NCBI GenBank assembly: GCA_029204045.2
Contig: CM055076.1
Span: 12,500,069 to 12,564,068 of the forward strand
DNA: 64,000 nt
Direction of reading: 5' to 3'
From: Tillandsia leiboldiana
Lineage: Eukaryota > Streptophyta > Magnoliopsida > Poales > Bromeliaceae
In this document: piece after piece, positions 1-12,145 of the stretch
Numbering within the stretch: position 1 is the stretch's first letter
How the letters are laid out: the number at the start of each line of letters is the position of its first letter
Notes under the pieces: generated by a model
What the model was told of the DNA's origin: nothing
The model's input: the letters and a program-made list of their open reading frames with translations, nothing else
Database searches by the model: none
Made by a program: the position numbers and the translations under genes

Positions 1-2526
1 CAACTAAGCCAACCTGTCCCAGACACGAAGTCCTGATACTACCTATCCAGACCCCTGCTCGAACCCGAGCAACACTGACCACTTGACTAGCAAAGGCGGA
101 GAAAGGAAAAGCATGGTTTCTCCTAAGTCAAGTTCCCATAAGTAGTGCAGCAGTAAAAGATGGCCTAACTACATGACCATACAAGCATGCAAATGTCCTC
201 AAGGAAATAAAAGGGGGGGGTAAAGCATAATAATAGATCCTTTAGGAATAAACAACATGCCGGAATCCCAAAACTAGACCTGTCCACAATTCAGGGTTCA
301 TCAACAGAATGATCATAATAACTCCTCAGAGTACAAATCCGCACATAGCTACGAAATCCTGTCCCAAAGCATAAACCAACCACATGAAAGGCTATGTGCT
401 AACATGGCATGTTACATAATCTCATAGGGTAACATTATCCTAGGTAAGCTTACACTAGTCATCACATAGATGTCCAAGTCATGCAAGTCCTCAGTATACC
501 TCATAAATACTATTCTTGCAATCATTTATACAAATATCATTATCAAGCTTACCTACTTACCAACATAAACCATGTACCCTAAACATGCATGCATCAGTCA
601 TAGAGGGGTGACATCCCCACAAGTGGCTTATATTTGCCACAACATATCATTGCCTTAAACAGTTACTGTAATAAGCTTACCCACCTGAAGCGCTTAAACC
701 AAGGCAAACCTGAAGTCGGTGAAGTGGGTAGACGCCCAGGGTCCAAAATCTGCCAACATAACACCCTCGGTACAAGTCGCGCAAGCCTTGGCTCCAAACA
801 ACTGAAAACACCCCTGAGTACATCAATAAGGCTCAACATTACACTTTTATTCCAAAATTAACCAAGTATACACAATCTGAAAATCAGTCCCAAAGTCGTG
901 CTTATTTCACCTGCCGAAAGTGCCCAGAAAAATCCAATAAAAATACCACAGTAATCCTCGCGTCGATACCTTCGAAACGAGTACCTGCACGTCCAATTCC
1001 GAGCCCCGTAGGCCGAGTTACAAATTCCACAGTACAGGTGCGCAAAACCACACAGCAACATAACTGTAATTCCATTTAAGATAAGGGGAAAGACATATTT
1101 CGGGCAAAACTCAGAAAAATCCAATAAAAATACTGTGATATTCCTTGCGCCGAGTAGATGAAAAAAGTGTATAAGCACGTCGTCAACGATGCCCGGTTGC
1201 GGAGATAACGCCGAAATACCAAGCCGCTGTCCAAATCTCCTTCACAGAAATGGGGTCACAGTAAGCTCGAACAAACACCTCGAAAAGCGCGAAATGAGGG
1301 AAAGCTGAAAATACCAAGATCGTAGATCTGTCCGTCGCGAATCCAGCGGCGAAGAAATCACTCGAAAAGGTGGTCGGAGTAGGCCGGGGGAGCTCGCGCA
1401 CCGAAACGCGACGAAGGGGAACCCAAAAGGACGAGCGTCGCGCCGCGCCGTAAAAATGGAAACCTCGATAAGCGTGCCACCAAAAATCCCAAAACTTTGC
1501 AGAAGGATGCAGCCAAACTCGGGGATCATCTTTGCTGAAGGCACCCAGGCGAGAGGAGGCTCGGAAATGGCGAAAAAAGGGGAAAGAAGGAGGCTCGGAT
1601 CGCTTTTATAGGCTGCAGAAACAATTGAAGAAATACCGGATATGTCCCATTTCCGGGCGCAGGGGATTTTCGGGCGCGCACTGTAGCAGCCCGAAATCCC
1701 CGCGCGGCGAGCACTGTAGCCGCCGAATCCGCCCTGGGCCTCCACGTCGCCCGCCAAACAGGCGACAGCAACACCAGCCGCTCCCCGCGCGACACGTGGC
1801 GCCCCCAGACGCCGACACGTGGCGCCCCAAGCGCGGGAAACCCCGTCAACGGCCCACGTGCGCTCTGCGCCCGCCGCCTGCGCCTCTGCGCGCACGCTTC
1901 CCGAGGCGCCCGCAGGTGCACCGTGGACCGGGTGCACGTGGACCGGCCAACCGGTGTGCGCCACGTGTCCCCCACGGTCCACCGTTACACCCGCCTTTCC
2001 CGTGGACCGCGCCCGCTGCGCCGGCCAACCGGGAACCGCCACCTGGCCCGCGACGGTGCACGCCTCCGCGGTGGACCGCGCCCCGCCAGAGCCTGCTCCG
2101 CCGCGCTCCGCCGCTGCCGGCCGCCGCGCGCCGCCGCCGCCGGTGCCGGAACAGTACCCTTGCCTCGAAAAACGTGCCGAATCACCCGGACTCCGGAAAA
2201 AAAGCAAGTGAATAGTCCATTTTCATCGTTTTCGCGCGCTGAATCCAAATCCGAAGTCCAATTTGCCAAATTCCAACTCTAAAAATTGCCGAAGGCATCG
2301 GGAAGATGTCCTTGATCCAAACTTCGCGCTGGGTCCAATTTAATATCCATGACGCGCGAACCACTTCTGGAGCTCCGACGGAGTCCACCGATCACCCACG
2401 TGATCCATTAACACACTGAGCCCAACACTAATGTCCAATTGGGGCACAAATCCCACCAACACGCCACATAGGCCTCCGGGAGCTGTAGATGAACCAGTAA
2501 TCTCGTCGTGGGGATCCAGGTCCTCA
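1..2526 (-). mobile_element. Partial LTR of family B (third copy), cut by window edge and gap
   Basis: This stretch aligns end to end with the second part of both LTRs of element B (from about 12417 to 14961, and the matching part of 3471-7523), including the poly-G run near 211, the GC-rich block at 1780-2150 and the terminal GGGGATCCAGGTCCTCA. In minus-strand sense it starts at the right and runs off the left window edge. The last two bases expected at the LTR edge (CA) fall in the N gap. A minus-strand TATA box lies at 1604-1610. Whether this is a solo LTR or part of a larger element cannot be seen. The long open frames here (for example 1242-2207) have no recognisable domain. Confidence 0.85.
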
Positions 2527-2626
2527 NNNNNNNNNNNNNNNNNNNNNNNNNNNNNNNNNNNNNNNNNNNNNNNNNNNNNNNNNNNNNNNNNNNNNNNNNN
2601 NNNNNNNNNNNNNNNNNNNNNNNNNN
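2527..2626. other. Assembly gap (100 N)
   Basis: Exactly 100 undetermined bases, the usual placeholder for a gap of unknown size. It begins two bases short of the predicted end of a family B LTR and ends inside the 3' end of a different element on the other strand, so the join across it is not supported by sequence. Confidence 0.98.
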
Positions 2627-2665
2627 TAGTTCCGAGGACGAAACTTTCATTTAGTGTGGAGGAGG
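2627..2665 (+). mobile_element. 3' internal end and polypurine tract of element H
   Basis: The short stretch holds the hairpin-like GTTCCGAGGACGAAAC (2629-2644) and the purine run AGTGTGGAGGAGG, directly followed by an LTR start (TGATGACC at 2666). The same order precedes the 3' LTR in elements A, B, C, D1 and G. The rest of element H lies in or beyond the gap. Confidence 0.75.
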
Positions 2666-3470
2666 TGATGACCCAGATCTCATGAGCTTTTGCGGTTGGT
2701 TAGCGATTCTAGAGACCGAATGCTGTGTGTGGAGGTATTTGTGCGCGAATCGCCTCAAGAATTGGACTCAGCGCGGAAATTGGATTAGATTACATATTAG
2801 GATGTCTTCGACAAATTTTAGAAGCAGAATGGGCAAAAGGAGGCCGTATTTGATTCAGTATGGAAAAACGATGGAAAACGGCTATCTACTTGCATTTTTT
2901 GAGTCTGGACGCCAAAAACGGTACCGGAAGAGTTGCTGGTGCAATTTTGGTGCAGGGGGGCCGTGACCCAGGCGGAGGGACACGTGGCAGGCGCGGATTG
3001 GCCGGCGCACGCATCCCGGTCCACGGAGTGGAGCACTGGTGCAGTGGGACAGGGGGGAGCCACGTGCCGGTGCCGGATTGGTGGGCGCAGCGCGCTCGGT
3101 TCACGGGAGAGCGCGCGGGGTGTTGTATGGGGACCGGCGGGGACACGTGGCAGCTCCGCATTGGTTCGGTGCAGTGGGTGCGCGCCAGCGAGTGTGCGCG
3201 GCAGGCGGGCAGGTGCGCGCGCAGGCCGCGAGGTGTGCGGGCTAGTGGTGTGCCACGTGGCGGCTTCCCATTGGCGGTGCTTGGGACACGTGGCGGCTTC
3301 GGATTCGGCGGGTGCACGGGGCTGTGTGCACCAGGCGCAGCGGACCCAAGGGTTGACGCGTGGCGCGCTGGGATTGGGCGCGCCACTGTGCGCGTGCGGG
3401 CGGGCAGCTGGCGTGCCAGGCGGCGGTTGGTAGGCGGCAGGTGGCGTGGCAGCACGGCAGGTGGCGTGGC
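2666..3470 (+). mobile_element. 3' LTR of element H, first segment
   Basis: Starts TGATGACC just after a polypurine tract and runs to 3470, where element B is inserted. It continues at 14969 (total about 2.85 kb). This part is U3: it holds five CACGTG G-boxes (2981, 3061, 3144, 3254, 3287) interleaved with ATTGG (inverted CCAAT) boxes in GC-rich DNA. The last five bases, GTGGC, form the target duplication of element B. Confidence 0.85.
3466..3470. repeat. Target site duplication of element B, left copy
   Basis: GTGGC directly before the LTR start TGTCACGCC. The matching copy is at 14964-14968. The site lies in the G-box cluster of the H LTR. Confidence 0.9.
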
Positions 3471-4614
3471 TGTCACGCCCCGGGGTCAAAACTGCGACCC
3501 GGGCCGCCAAACAGATCCGCCACCTATGCCAACCTGCATAGGCGAAGCGTCCTACCTGCAAGAAAAGTACTCTAACTAAACAGATATCAGAGCTATAAAT
3601 AAAATCTGCTGTAACTAAAATCAATCACTGTACAACTGGAAATAAAACAACACTGTCTGCCTCCCACGATAATAATAATACAATATCCTCAAGTACAAGC
3701 TCTAAACCCAACCGGGAGGTAACTCCAATATACAACAGTGTACAGTCTCTCAATACAAAATATCCTCACTACAATAGTCTCTCAAAAGAGGAAAAAGAAA
3801 CAACTAATCCACTGATGATCTCCTCTGAAGGGTACCGCTACTCTCCAACGACGGGTAGGGATCTAGCTCGCGACTCCCTCGCACGATCAACATCCGCAGA
3901 GTCGGCAACACCCGCTAAGACTCTACAAAACAAAGGAGAGGAGAGGAAAAGGGGGGGGGGAACCCCCAAAGGGTGTGAGAACTACACCAAAAAGGGAGTT
4001 CTCAGTGGGTACCACCGCCAGACCCGACGGTCTGCCCACCAAGTCCTCAAGAGACAAAAACTAACCCAAGTCATAAGACTGAAATGAGTAGGCTGGAGAC
4101 TCTCGACAGCTACCCTGCCCCTAACTAAAGGCTAAAGGGGGAGAACCAAACAGTGGTATGAAACCACTAGCACATGAAGTGCACCATCGACCCAATCGAG
4201 CTGAACTGCCACATCTGATCCAGTCAAACCTGCGCCCACCTACAACCACCTCCCGCTGACGGGCAGGAATTACGTTAGGGCGTCCAAACGGACTAGCTCG
4301 CTATCGAGTAGAGGATCATGCAGGCTATGGTCAAAATCCACGCTCTCTCTCAGAACGGATAGAATCATGATGCTCAACCTCTCACACAGCGGTCAAAGTA
4401 CTCGCAACAACACGGGACCACCGTCAACCAGACGGCTCTCAACAATACTAGCACTGCTCTAAACTCAACTACCAGTCTACACTCGGCCCCCAGGCACGAG
4501 TGTAACAATAAAAGTATTTGACCGAAATAAACTCAATCGAATGAACCGGTATAAAACCCGGTACTGCCTGCTCTGTCACCAATCTCCCGAACTCAGTATC
4601 TCCACTGTCCAAAT

Positions 4615-4699
4615 GACCGGAACCCAACACGGTCTGACCGGCACCCGACACGGTCTGACCGGAACCCAACACGGTCTGACCGGAACCCAACACGGTCTG
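4615..4699. repeat. 21-bp tandem repeat, four copies
   Basis: Four units of GACCGGAACCCAACACGGTCT with few changes. Each can fold as a short hairpin (GACCG with CGGTC). The second LTR has the same array at 12061-12145. Element C has a different array in the corresponding interval. Confidence 0.9.
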
Positions 4700-6585
4700 A
4701 AGCCTACTCCGGAGTGGCACTCGAGGGGAGCTACCCACACGAGTAAAGCATCTCAGTCATCAATATAACCAGTATCTCAAAACAGCAGGACTTGATCATC
4801 AATCTGATCAAAGTGGGAAAACTCAACCACCAAGGAAAGACCCGACCTCAATCGGATGCACTAAACGATAAGTGGGAAACTCCATCCACTAAAGAAAACT
4901 GATACCCAATCAGGTGCATAGAGAAACATCCGGTCAACCGCCCCAATATCCGCGGTTGCCGCAAAGCCCCACAACTATGCCAACCTGTCCCAGACACGAA
5001 GTCCTGACTACCCTATCCAGACCCCTGCTCGAACCCGAGCAACACTGACCACTTGACTAGCAAAGGCGGAGAAAGGAAAAGCATGGTTTCTCCTAAGTCA
5101 AGTTCCCATAAGTAGTGCAGCAGTAAAAGATGGCCTAACTACATGACCATACAAGCATGCAAATGTCCTCAAGGAAATAAAGGGGGGGGGGGGGTAAAGC
5201 ATAATAATAGATCCTTTAGGAATAAACAACATGCCGGAATCCCAAAACTAGACCTGTCCACAATTCAAGGTTCATCAATAGAACGATCATAATAACTCCT
5301 CAGAGTACAAATCCGCACATAGCTACGAAATCCTGTCCCAAAGCATAAACCAACCACATGAAAGGCTATGTGCTAACATGGCATGTTACATAATCTCATA
5401 GGGTAACATTATCCTAGGTAAGCTTACACTAGTCATCACATAGATGTCCAAGTCATGCAAGTCCTCAATATACCTCATAAATACTATTCTTGCAATCATT
5501 TATACAAATATCATTATCAAGCTTACCTACTTACCAACATAAACCATGTACCCTAAACATGCATGCATCAGTCATAGAGGGGTGACATCCCCACAAGTGT
5601 GCTTATATTTGCCACAACATACTCAATGCCTTAAATAGTTACTGCTATTAAGCTTACCCACCTGAAGCGCTTAAACCAAGGCAAACCTGAAGTCGGTGAA
5701 GTGGGTAGACGCCCAGGGTCCAAAATCTGCCAACATAACACCCTCGGTACAAGTCGCGCAAGCCTTGGCTCCAAACAACTGGAAACACCCCTGGGTACAA
5801 CAATAAGGCTCAACATTACACTTTTATTCCCAAAATCAACCAAGAATACACAGTCAGAAAATCAGTCCCAAAGCCGTGCTTAATTCACCTGCCGAAAGTG
5901 CCCAGAAAAATCCAATAAAAATACCGCAGTAATCCTCGCGTCGATACCTTCGAACGAGTACCTGCACGTCCAATTCCGAGCCCCGTAGGCCGAGTTACAA
6001 ATTCCACAGTACAGGTGCGCAAAACCACACAGCAACATAACTGTAATTCCATTTACAGATAAGGGGAAGAACATATACCTTCGGGCAAAACTCAGAAAAA
6101 TCCAATAAAAATACTGTGATATTCCTTGCGCCGAGTGGATGAAAAAAGTGTATAAGCACGTCGTCAAACGATGCCCGGTTGCGGAGATAACGCCGAAATA
6201 CCAAGCCGCTGTCCAAATCTCCTTCACAGAAATGGGGTCACAGTAAGCTCGAACAAACACCTCGAAAAGCGCGAAATGAGGGAAAGCTGAAAATACCAAG
6301 ATCGTAGATCTGTCCGTCGCGAATCCAGCGGCGAAGAAATCACGCGAAAAGGTGGTCGGAGTAGGCCGGGGGAGCTCGCGCACCGAAACACGACGAAGGG
6401 GAACCCAAAAGGACGAGCGTCGCGCCGCGCCGTAAAAATGGAAACCTCGATAAGCGTGCCACCAAAAATCCCAAAACTTTGTAGAAGGATGCAGCCAAAC
6501 TCGGGGATCATCTTTGCTGAAGGCACCCAGGCGAGAGGAGGCTCGGAAATGGCGGAAAAAGGGGAAAGAAGGAGGCTCGGATCGC

Positions 6586-6592
6586 TTTTATA
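6586..6592 (-). promoter_or_regulatory. TATA box of B 3' LTR
   Basis: The + strand TTTTATA reads TATAAAA on the minus strand, in the context CCTATAAAAGCG, just downstream (in sense) of the GC-rich G-box block. The same site is at 14028-14034 in the 5' LTR and 1604-1610 in the partial third copy. Confidence 0.7.
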
Positions 6593-7523
6593 GGCTGCAG
6601 AAACAATTGAAGAAATACCGGATATTTCCCAATTTCCAGGCGCAGGGAACTTTCGGGCGCGTACTGTAGCAGCCCGAAATCCCCGCGCGCGCGCACTGTA
6701 GCCGCCCGAATCCGCCCTGGGCCTCCACGTCGCCCGCCAAACAGGCGACAGCAACACCAGCCGCTCCCCGTGCGACACGTGGCGCCCCCAGACGCCGACA
6801 CGTGGCCGCCCCAAGCGCGGGAACACCCCGTCAACGCGCCCACGTGCGCTCTGCGCCCGCCGCCTGCGCCTCTGCGCGCACGCTTCCCGAGGCGCCCGCA
6901 GGTGCACCGTGGACCAGGTGCACGTGGACCGGCCAACCGGTGTGCGCCACGTGTCCCCCCACCGGTCCACCGTACACCCGCCTTTCCCGTGGACCGCGCC
7001 CGCTGCGCCGGCCCAACCGGGAACCGCCACCTGGCCCGCGACCGGTGCACGCCTCCGCGGTGGACCGCGCACCCGCCAGAGCCTGCTCCGCCGCGCTCCG
7101 CCGCTGCCGGCCGCCGCGCGCCGCCGCCGCCGGTGCCGGAACAGTACCCTTGCCTCGAAAAAACGTGCCGAATCACCCGGACTCCGGAAAAAAGCAAGTG
7201 AATAGTCCATTTTCATCGTTTTCGCGCGCTGAATCCAAATCCGAAGTCCAATTTGCCAAATTCCAACTCTAAAAATTGCCAAAGGCATCCGGGAAGATGT
7301 TCCTTGATCCAAACTTCGCGCTGGGTCCAATTTTAATATCCATGACGTGCAAAACCACTTCTGGAGCTCCGACGGAGTCCACCGATCACCCACGTGATCC
7401 ATTTAACACACTGAGCCCAACACTAATGTCCAATTGGGGCACAAATCCCACCAACACGCCACATAGGCCTCCGGGAGCTGTAGATGAACCAGTAATCTCG
7501 TCGTGGGGATCCAGGTCCTCACA

Positions 7524-7560
7524 TCCTCCCCCACTAAGGAAAGTTTCGTCCTCGAAACTA
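7524..7560 (-). other. Polypurine tract and preceding hairpin of element B
   Basis: The + strand TCCTCCCCCACT reads AGTGGGGGAGGA in sense and directly abuts the 3' LTR. It would prime plus-strand DNA synthesis. Next to it AAGTTTCG and CGAAACT(A) pair around TCCT (7541-7560), a hairpin found at the same place in the other elements here. Confidence 0.85.
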
Positions 7561-10500
7561 GCTCAAATCCCCCAAGGGTCCCACAGATCGCGGGTAGGTA
7601 TCCATCAATAACGCCTCCAGCTCCCAAAACATCACTCACTCCCCGTGATTACTCCCCAACAACAACAACAACAAGTACGGCATGGCCCGACACGCGATTT
7701 TCTCATCTCTCGAGCCAGAAATCGCAACGGGCGTCCCTCGTACTCCATCAATCACAGATCTCAAAAGGGGCAAGTCAATCACGGGCGAGGGATCCAAAAG
7801 CAAAACACTCCTGAGCTGAGACGTGAAACAACACAGAGGCCCCATCAAGAGCCGGGGGAAACAGAATAATCATCAGCGCAACACGCACCAAACCACCTCC
7901 TAGTGTCTACTCCACCAGGACCACCCGAAGTATACCCACAGATTCATCCTATGAGGAAAAGGATCCAATAAGCTGGGGTCTTCACTCGGTTACTTCCGAT
8001 CCAAAATTACCCGAGTGGCCTACTCAACCACGGGCCACCCTCAAAAGGGATCCTCAAGAGACGCAATCTCATGCCACGGTTGGCCACTCAACATGCCAAC
8101 AAAACCCCGACAGACCCACGGGTCGAAAGGATGCCCTGACGGGGACCAAACCGTCAGTGAACGGGAGTGAAAACTGGCTCGAAAGGCGATCATAATGCGG
8201 ATGCCCAAACTCGCGGTCAAAAATTCCAAACCAGCAACGACAATCCGCGAAAATCCCACTCAAGATGCTGAGTAATCAGAACTGATAGCCAAGCAGGCAT
8301 GGCCTACGCCCAGGTATATCAATCCAAGCTGGAAATAAAGGACGTACAGAAAGGCTCAACTGTGGAATCCAAGCTGCCTGCCATAACACTCATAGGGTTG
8401 AACTAATGAAGTGTGGACCGAAGAACCACCCGCGGTAACTCTACCGCCACAAAGGGGAGGCATCACTAAATCACACAATTCCATCTCCCGACACAGGAAA
8501 CACTAGCATTGGCGCTAATATCAGACACATTATCCATTGGCCATGCTCTCTCGGCACCGCCAAGTCTAGAAGCTCCTCACCTCAAAAACGAAAGTTGGTC
8601 TCAGTCAACTTGAATAACATCCATTAGGTCGGGTTCCACCGCCGCCCCTACGGCTCGAACAAAGCGACCCAAGAAGGTATGCTTCTGCAGCTACAACTTG
8701 TACCTCAATAACTTGGCATACCGCTTCATCCACACGGGCACGGTAGCACATCCACAAAGTGCTCCTCGTGCTCCAAGTCACTCTGGGAGTAAATCAAAAT
8801 ATCATCGGAAAACACCACCCCCAGTCCGTCCAAGTACAACTGGGACATACAATCCCTCAGATCTTGAAGTCCACAGGGCATTCGTCATTCCATTGGGCCT
8901 CGCTAACAACTCATAATGCCACCACCTTGTCCAAAACGCCATCTAGGCGAAGTCCTCGGCTGTCTAACTCCAAGTGGGTACTCGCATCATACACCAACTG
9001 CCGGAGTATAATTCCATCATAAGGTCCTGGATACCATAAAAGGACCCTCACATTCGTGTATCAATGACGTGGCATCACCACAGTATACCAACGACGTGGC
9101 ACTAGGTCAAATAGACCCCTCGATCCATCGGACCCTGCAACAGTGCCATCGGGTCTCTCTCAGCTCTACCGGCGATATCCAATGAGGTGCTGTCCAGGGT
9201 GGCGCGGTTCCTCGAACCACGTCAAACGCAATCTCTATCTCCCTAACCGGCGGCATTACCAACAACTAAGGTGAAATCACACACGGGATCTCGCGGGCAA
9301 CAGAGATATCCCTGAGTCCCGGTGCCGCCGTAAGCACCTCTCACCCTGTCGCTAAAACCAGAGTGCTCTAACAACCCCAACGAGCATGCCTCCAATTGCC
9401 CGCCTTGCCGAAGATCAAAGTCCTCTCTTGCCGCAGTCGAACATCCTGTGGCATAGTGCCCAACAATCTCAAGCATAAGGTCAAAACACCTAATTGCTAT
9501 AATTTCCAATAATTCTGCCGGTATCTCGCGGTCTCGGCCGCACTGGACATGATCCAAAAGCCTCCTCCACGTGCACAACAACAACAGGAACCTGTACCTC
9601 TAGTGCACGTGGTAACAAATCTGCCTCTAACCCATGTAAGAGTGGAACATGCTCTAACTCCGACTACCGTGGTGAAATCCCACCTGCGACACTCAATCCA
9701 CTACCGTGGCGCCCTCCAACCGGGCGGCACAGATTCATCCGCTCAAAGCAAGTGGTTGTCGCTCAATCTGCCTGAAAATCAGGGCTATCACTAGGAAGCA
9801 CGACCTCTGTCTCTGATCACATTGAGGCGACGAACAAGATCCTCCGCAGATAACAATCCACGCTATCGCTGCGCCACTCAAATAAAAATACTGATGTTGC
9901 CTTCGGGGTCCACCCGACCTCTGACATCTCGGGAACTCGTTATCCAGGAAAAGAAATTAGACATGCCCCTGCCGGCCGATCTGTCCTCCATCATCCGGCG
10001 CCGAGCGCCAAAATCCAGAACTCACCTCTGGCGGCTGATCCCTATCCAAAGGAACTGCAATGCCACGCTCCAAACATAATGCCTGCTCCAACGAGGCGGC
10101 TAAACCTACAATGGAGGGGACTGAATAACAGAAAGGTGTCCTGGCGCAATCCACTCCCAGTCTCATATATCCTATGCGCCTCGTCCCTCGAATCTGGAGC
10201 GCGCAGTTCAACAACTGCATACACCCTCTAGCACAGGGAGGCTCTCAATTAATCACTCCATCACCACCAGCCGCGACTCTGCCTCCAAGGGCTCCAAACT
10301 CAATCTTACGAGTCGGGGTGGTTCATCTGCCAAATATGGCTCAATAGGTCGATCATGTCCCACTGCTCACCAGCTGTCAACCATCCACCCTGCCTCGGTG
10401 CCTCGACACTAAACATTGGCACAGAGGGGGCTACTCAGTGCTCCGACAACTGTGTCACCAAGACCAGCTGCTCCCTCAGCCGCTGACAAGCCTCAGACAA

Positions 10501-10895
10501 TCCTGTCATCTGGGTCCGGGGTTCTCTGACCTCAATCCAGGTATCCGGCCCAAAACCAACTGCTCAAGCTCAACAGCTATGACAGGATGCACATGGGTCA
10601 AAACCCAGCGTCGGGGAGACACCGCTCGCCACGACGAAACAACAAAACAGCACACAACAACACTCGACCCAATCCAGCGAAAGTCTAAAGCATGTCACCC
10701 GTTCCACAGCATTATGTTGTCTGCAGCCAACATAATCACTTAGGAGAATAAACATGCCAATCACTCCTCCCGTCCCTTGGGAGAGGTATAAAACTCAATC
10801 AGGACTCTCGCAAAAAAAATCACGACTCTCACAAAGTCAACCAAGGGTCAAACCATAAGCCTAGGGTTTCTAAGTCCACCATGACCTACAACCTA

Positions 10896-10908
10896 GGCTC
10901 TGATACCA
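10896..10908 (-). other. Primer-binding site, element B (tRNA-iMet)
   Basis: The + strand GGCTCTGATACCA reads TGGTATCAGAGCC in sense, complementary to the 3' end of plant initiator-Met tRNA. It lies 8 bp from the 5' LTR edge at 10917. Confidence 0.92.
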
Positions 10909-12060
10909 CTCTAATCTGTCACGCCCCGGGGTCGAAACTGCGACCCGGGCCCGCCAAACAGATCCGCCACCTATGCCAACCTGCATAGGCGAAGCGTCCT
11001 ACCTGCAAGAAAAGTACTATAACTAAACAGATATCAGAGCTATAAATAAAAATCTGCTGTAACTAAAATCAATCACTGTACAACTGGAAATAAAACAACA
11101 CTGTCTGCCTCCCACGATAATAATAATACAATATCCTCAAGTACAAGCTCTAAACCCAACCGGGAGGTAACTCCAATATACAACAGTGTACAGTCTCTCA
11201 ATACAAAATATCCTCACTACAATAGTCTCTCAAAAGAGGAAAAAGAAACAACTAATCCACTGATGATCTCCTCTGAAGGGTACCGCTACTCTCCAACGAC
11301 GGGTAGGGATCTAGCTCGCGACTCCCTCGCACGATCAACATCCGCAGAGTCGGCAACACCCGCTAAGACTCTGCAAAACAAAGGAGAGGAGAGGAAAAGG
11401 GGGGGGGAACCCCCAAAGGGTGTGAGAACTACACCAAAAAGGGAGTTCTCAGTGGGTACCACCGCCAGACCCGACGGTCTGCCCACCAAGTCCTCAAGAG
11501 ACAAAAACTAACCCAAGTCATAAGACTGAAATGAGTAGGCTGGAGACTCTCGACAGCTACCCTGCCCCTAACTAAAGGCTAAAAGGGGGAGAACCAAACA
11601 GTGGTATGCAACCACTAGCACATGAAGTGCACCATCGACCCAATCGAGCTGACTGCCACATCTGATCCAGTCAAACCTGCGCCCACCTACAACCACCTCC
11701 CGCTGACGGGCAGGAATTACGTAGGGCGTCCAAACGGACTAGCTCGCTATCGAGTAGAGGATCATGCAGGCTATGGTCAAAATCCACGCTCTCTCTCAGA
11801 ACGGATAGAATCATGATGCTCAACCTCTCACATAGCGGTCAAAGTACTCGCAACAATACGGGACCACCGTCAACCAGACGGCTCTCAACAATACTAGCAC
11901 TGCTCTAAACTCAACTACCAGTCTGCACTCGGCCCCCAGGCACGAGTGTAACAATAAAAGTATTTGACCGAAATAAACTCAATCGAATGAACCGGTATAA
12001 AACCCGGTACTGCCTGCTCTGTCACCAATCTCCCGAACTCAGTATCTCCACTGTCCAAAT

Positions 12061-12145
12061 GACCGGAACCCAACACGGTCTGACCGGCACCCGACACGGT
12101 CTGACCGGAACCCAACACGGTCTGACCGGAACCCAACACGGTCTG
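12061..12145. repeat. 21-bp tandem repeat, second copy of array
   Basis: Four units of the same 21-bp sequence as at 4615-4699, with the same variant second unit, so the array predates this insertion. Confidence 0.9.

Larger units (their letters stand above)
3471..7523 (-). repeat. 3' LTR of element B
   Basis: Bounded by TGTCACGCC and GTCCTCACA on the + strand, that is TGTGAGGAC...GGCGTGACA in sense. Contents in + order: U5 double hairpin (3478-3542), leader with hairpins including GAGAACT/AGTTCTC near 3977-4008, a 21-bp tandem array (4615-4699), a poly-G run near 5181, TATA at 6586-6592 (minus), then a GC-rich U3 with several CACGTG sites (6770-7140). It carries no gene. Confidence 0.93.
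7524..10916 (-). pseudogene. Decayed pol region of element B
   Basis: There is no long frame. Recognisable Ty3/gypsy remnants occur in the correct sense order. At 8776-8813 (minus) the frame reads FSDDILIYSQSDLE, the reverse transcriptase active-site region (the YxDD-type box, here FSDD). Near 7680-7770 scraps resemble the chromodomain end of the G pol. Between them lie many frameshifts and deletions, and the whole interval is shorter than gag-pol would need. The same decayed sequence is found in element C: for example a 64-aa frame at 10570-10764 is nearly identical to one at 49178-49372. The region is therefore a shared non-coding filler of the family, not a private decay product. Confidence 0.75.

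Noticed and set aside
1242..2207. Long minus-strand open frame in GC-rich DNA (and the same at 6224-7402 and 13666-14842)
   Set aside because: Open frames occur in several frames on both strands of this GC-rich LTR block, with low-complexity Arg/Pro/Gly/Ala composition and no domain. They are a composition effect.
2818..3624. Open frames in both strands of the H LTR U3
   Set aside because: Same GC-rich effect; they overlap G-box repeats and the B LTR edge, and no protein family is recognised.
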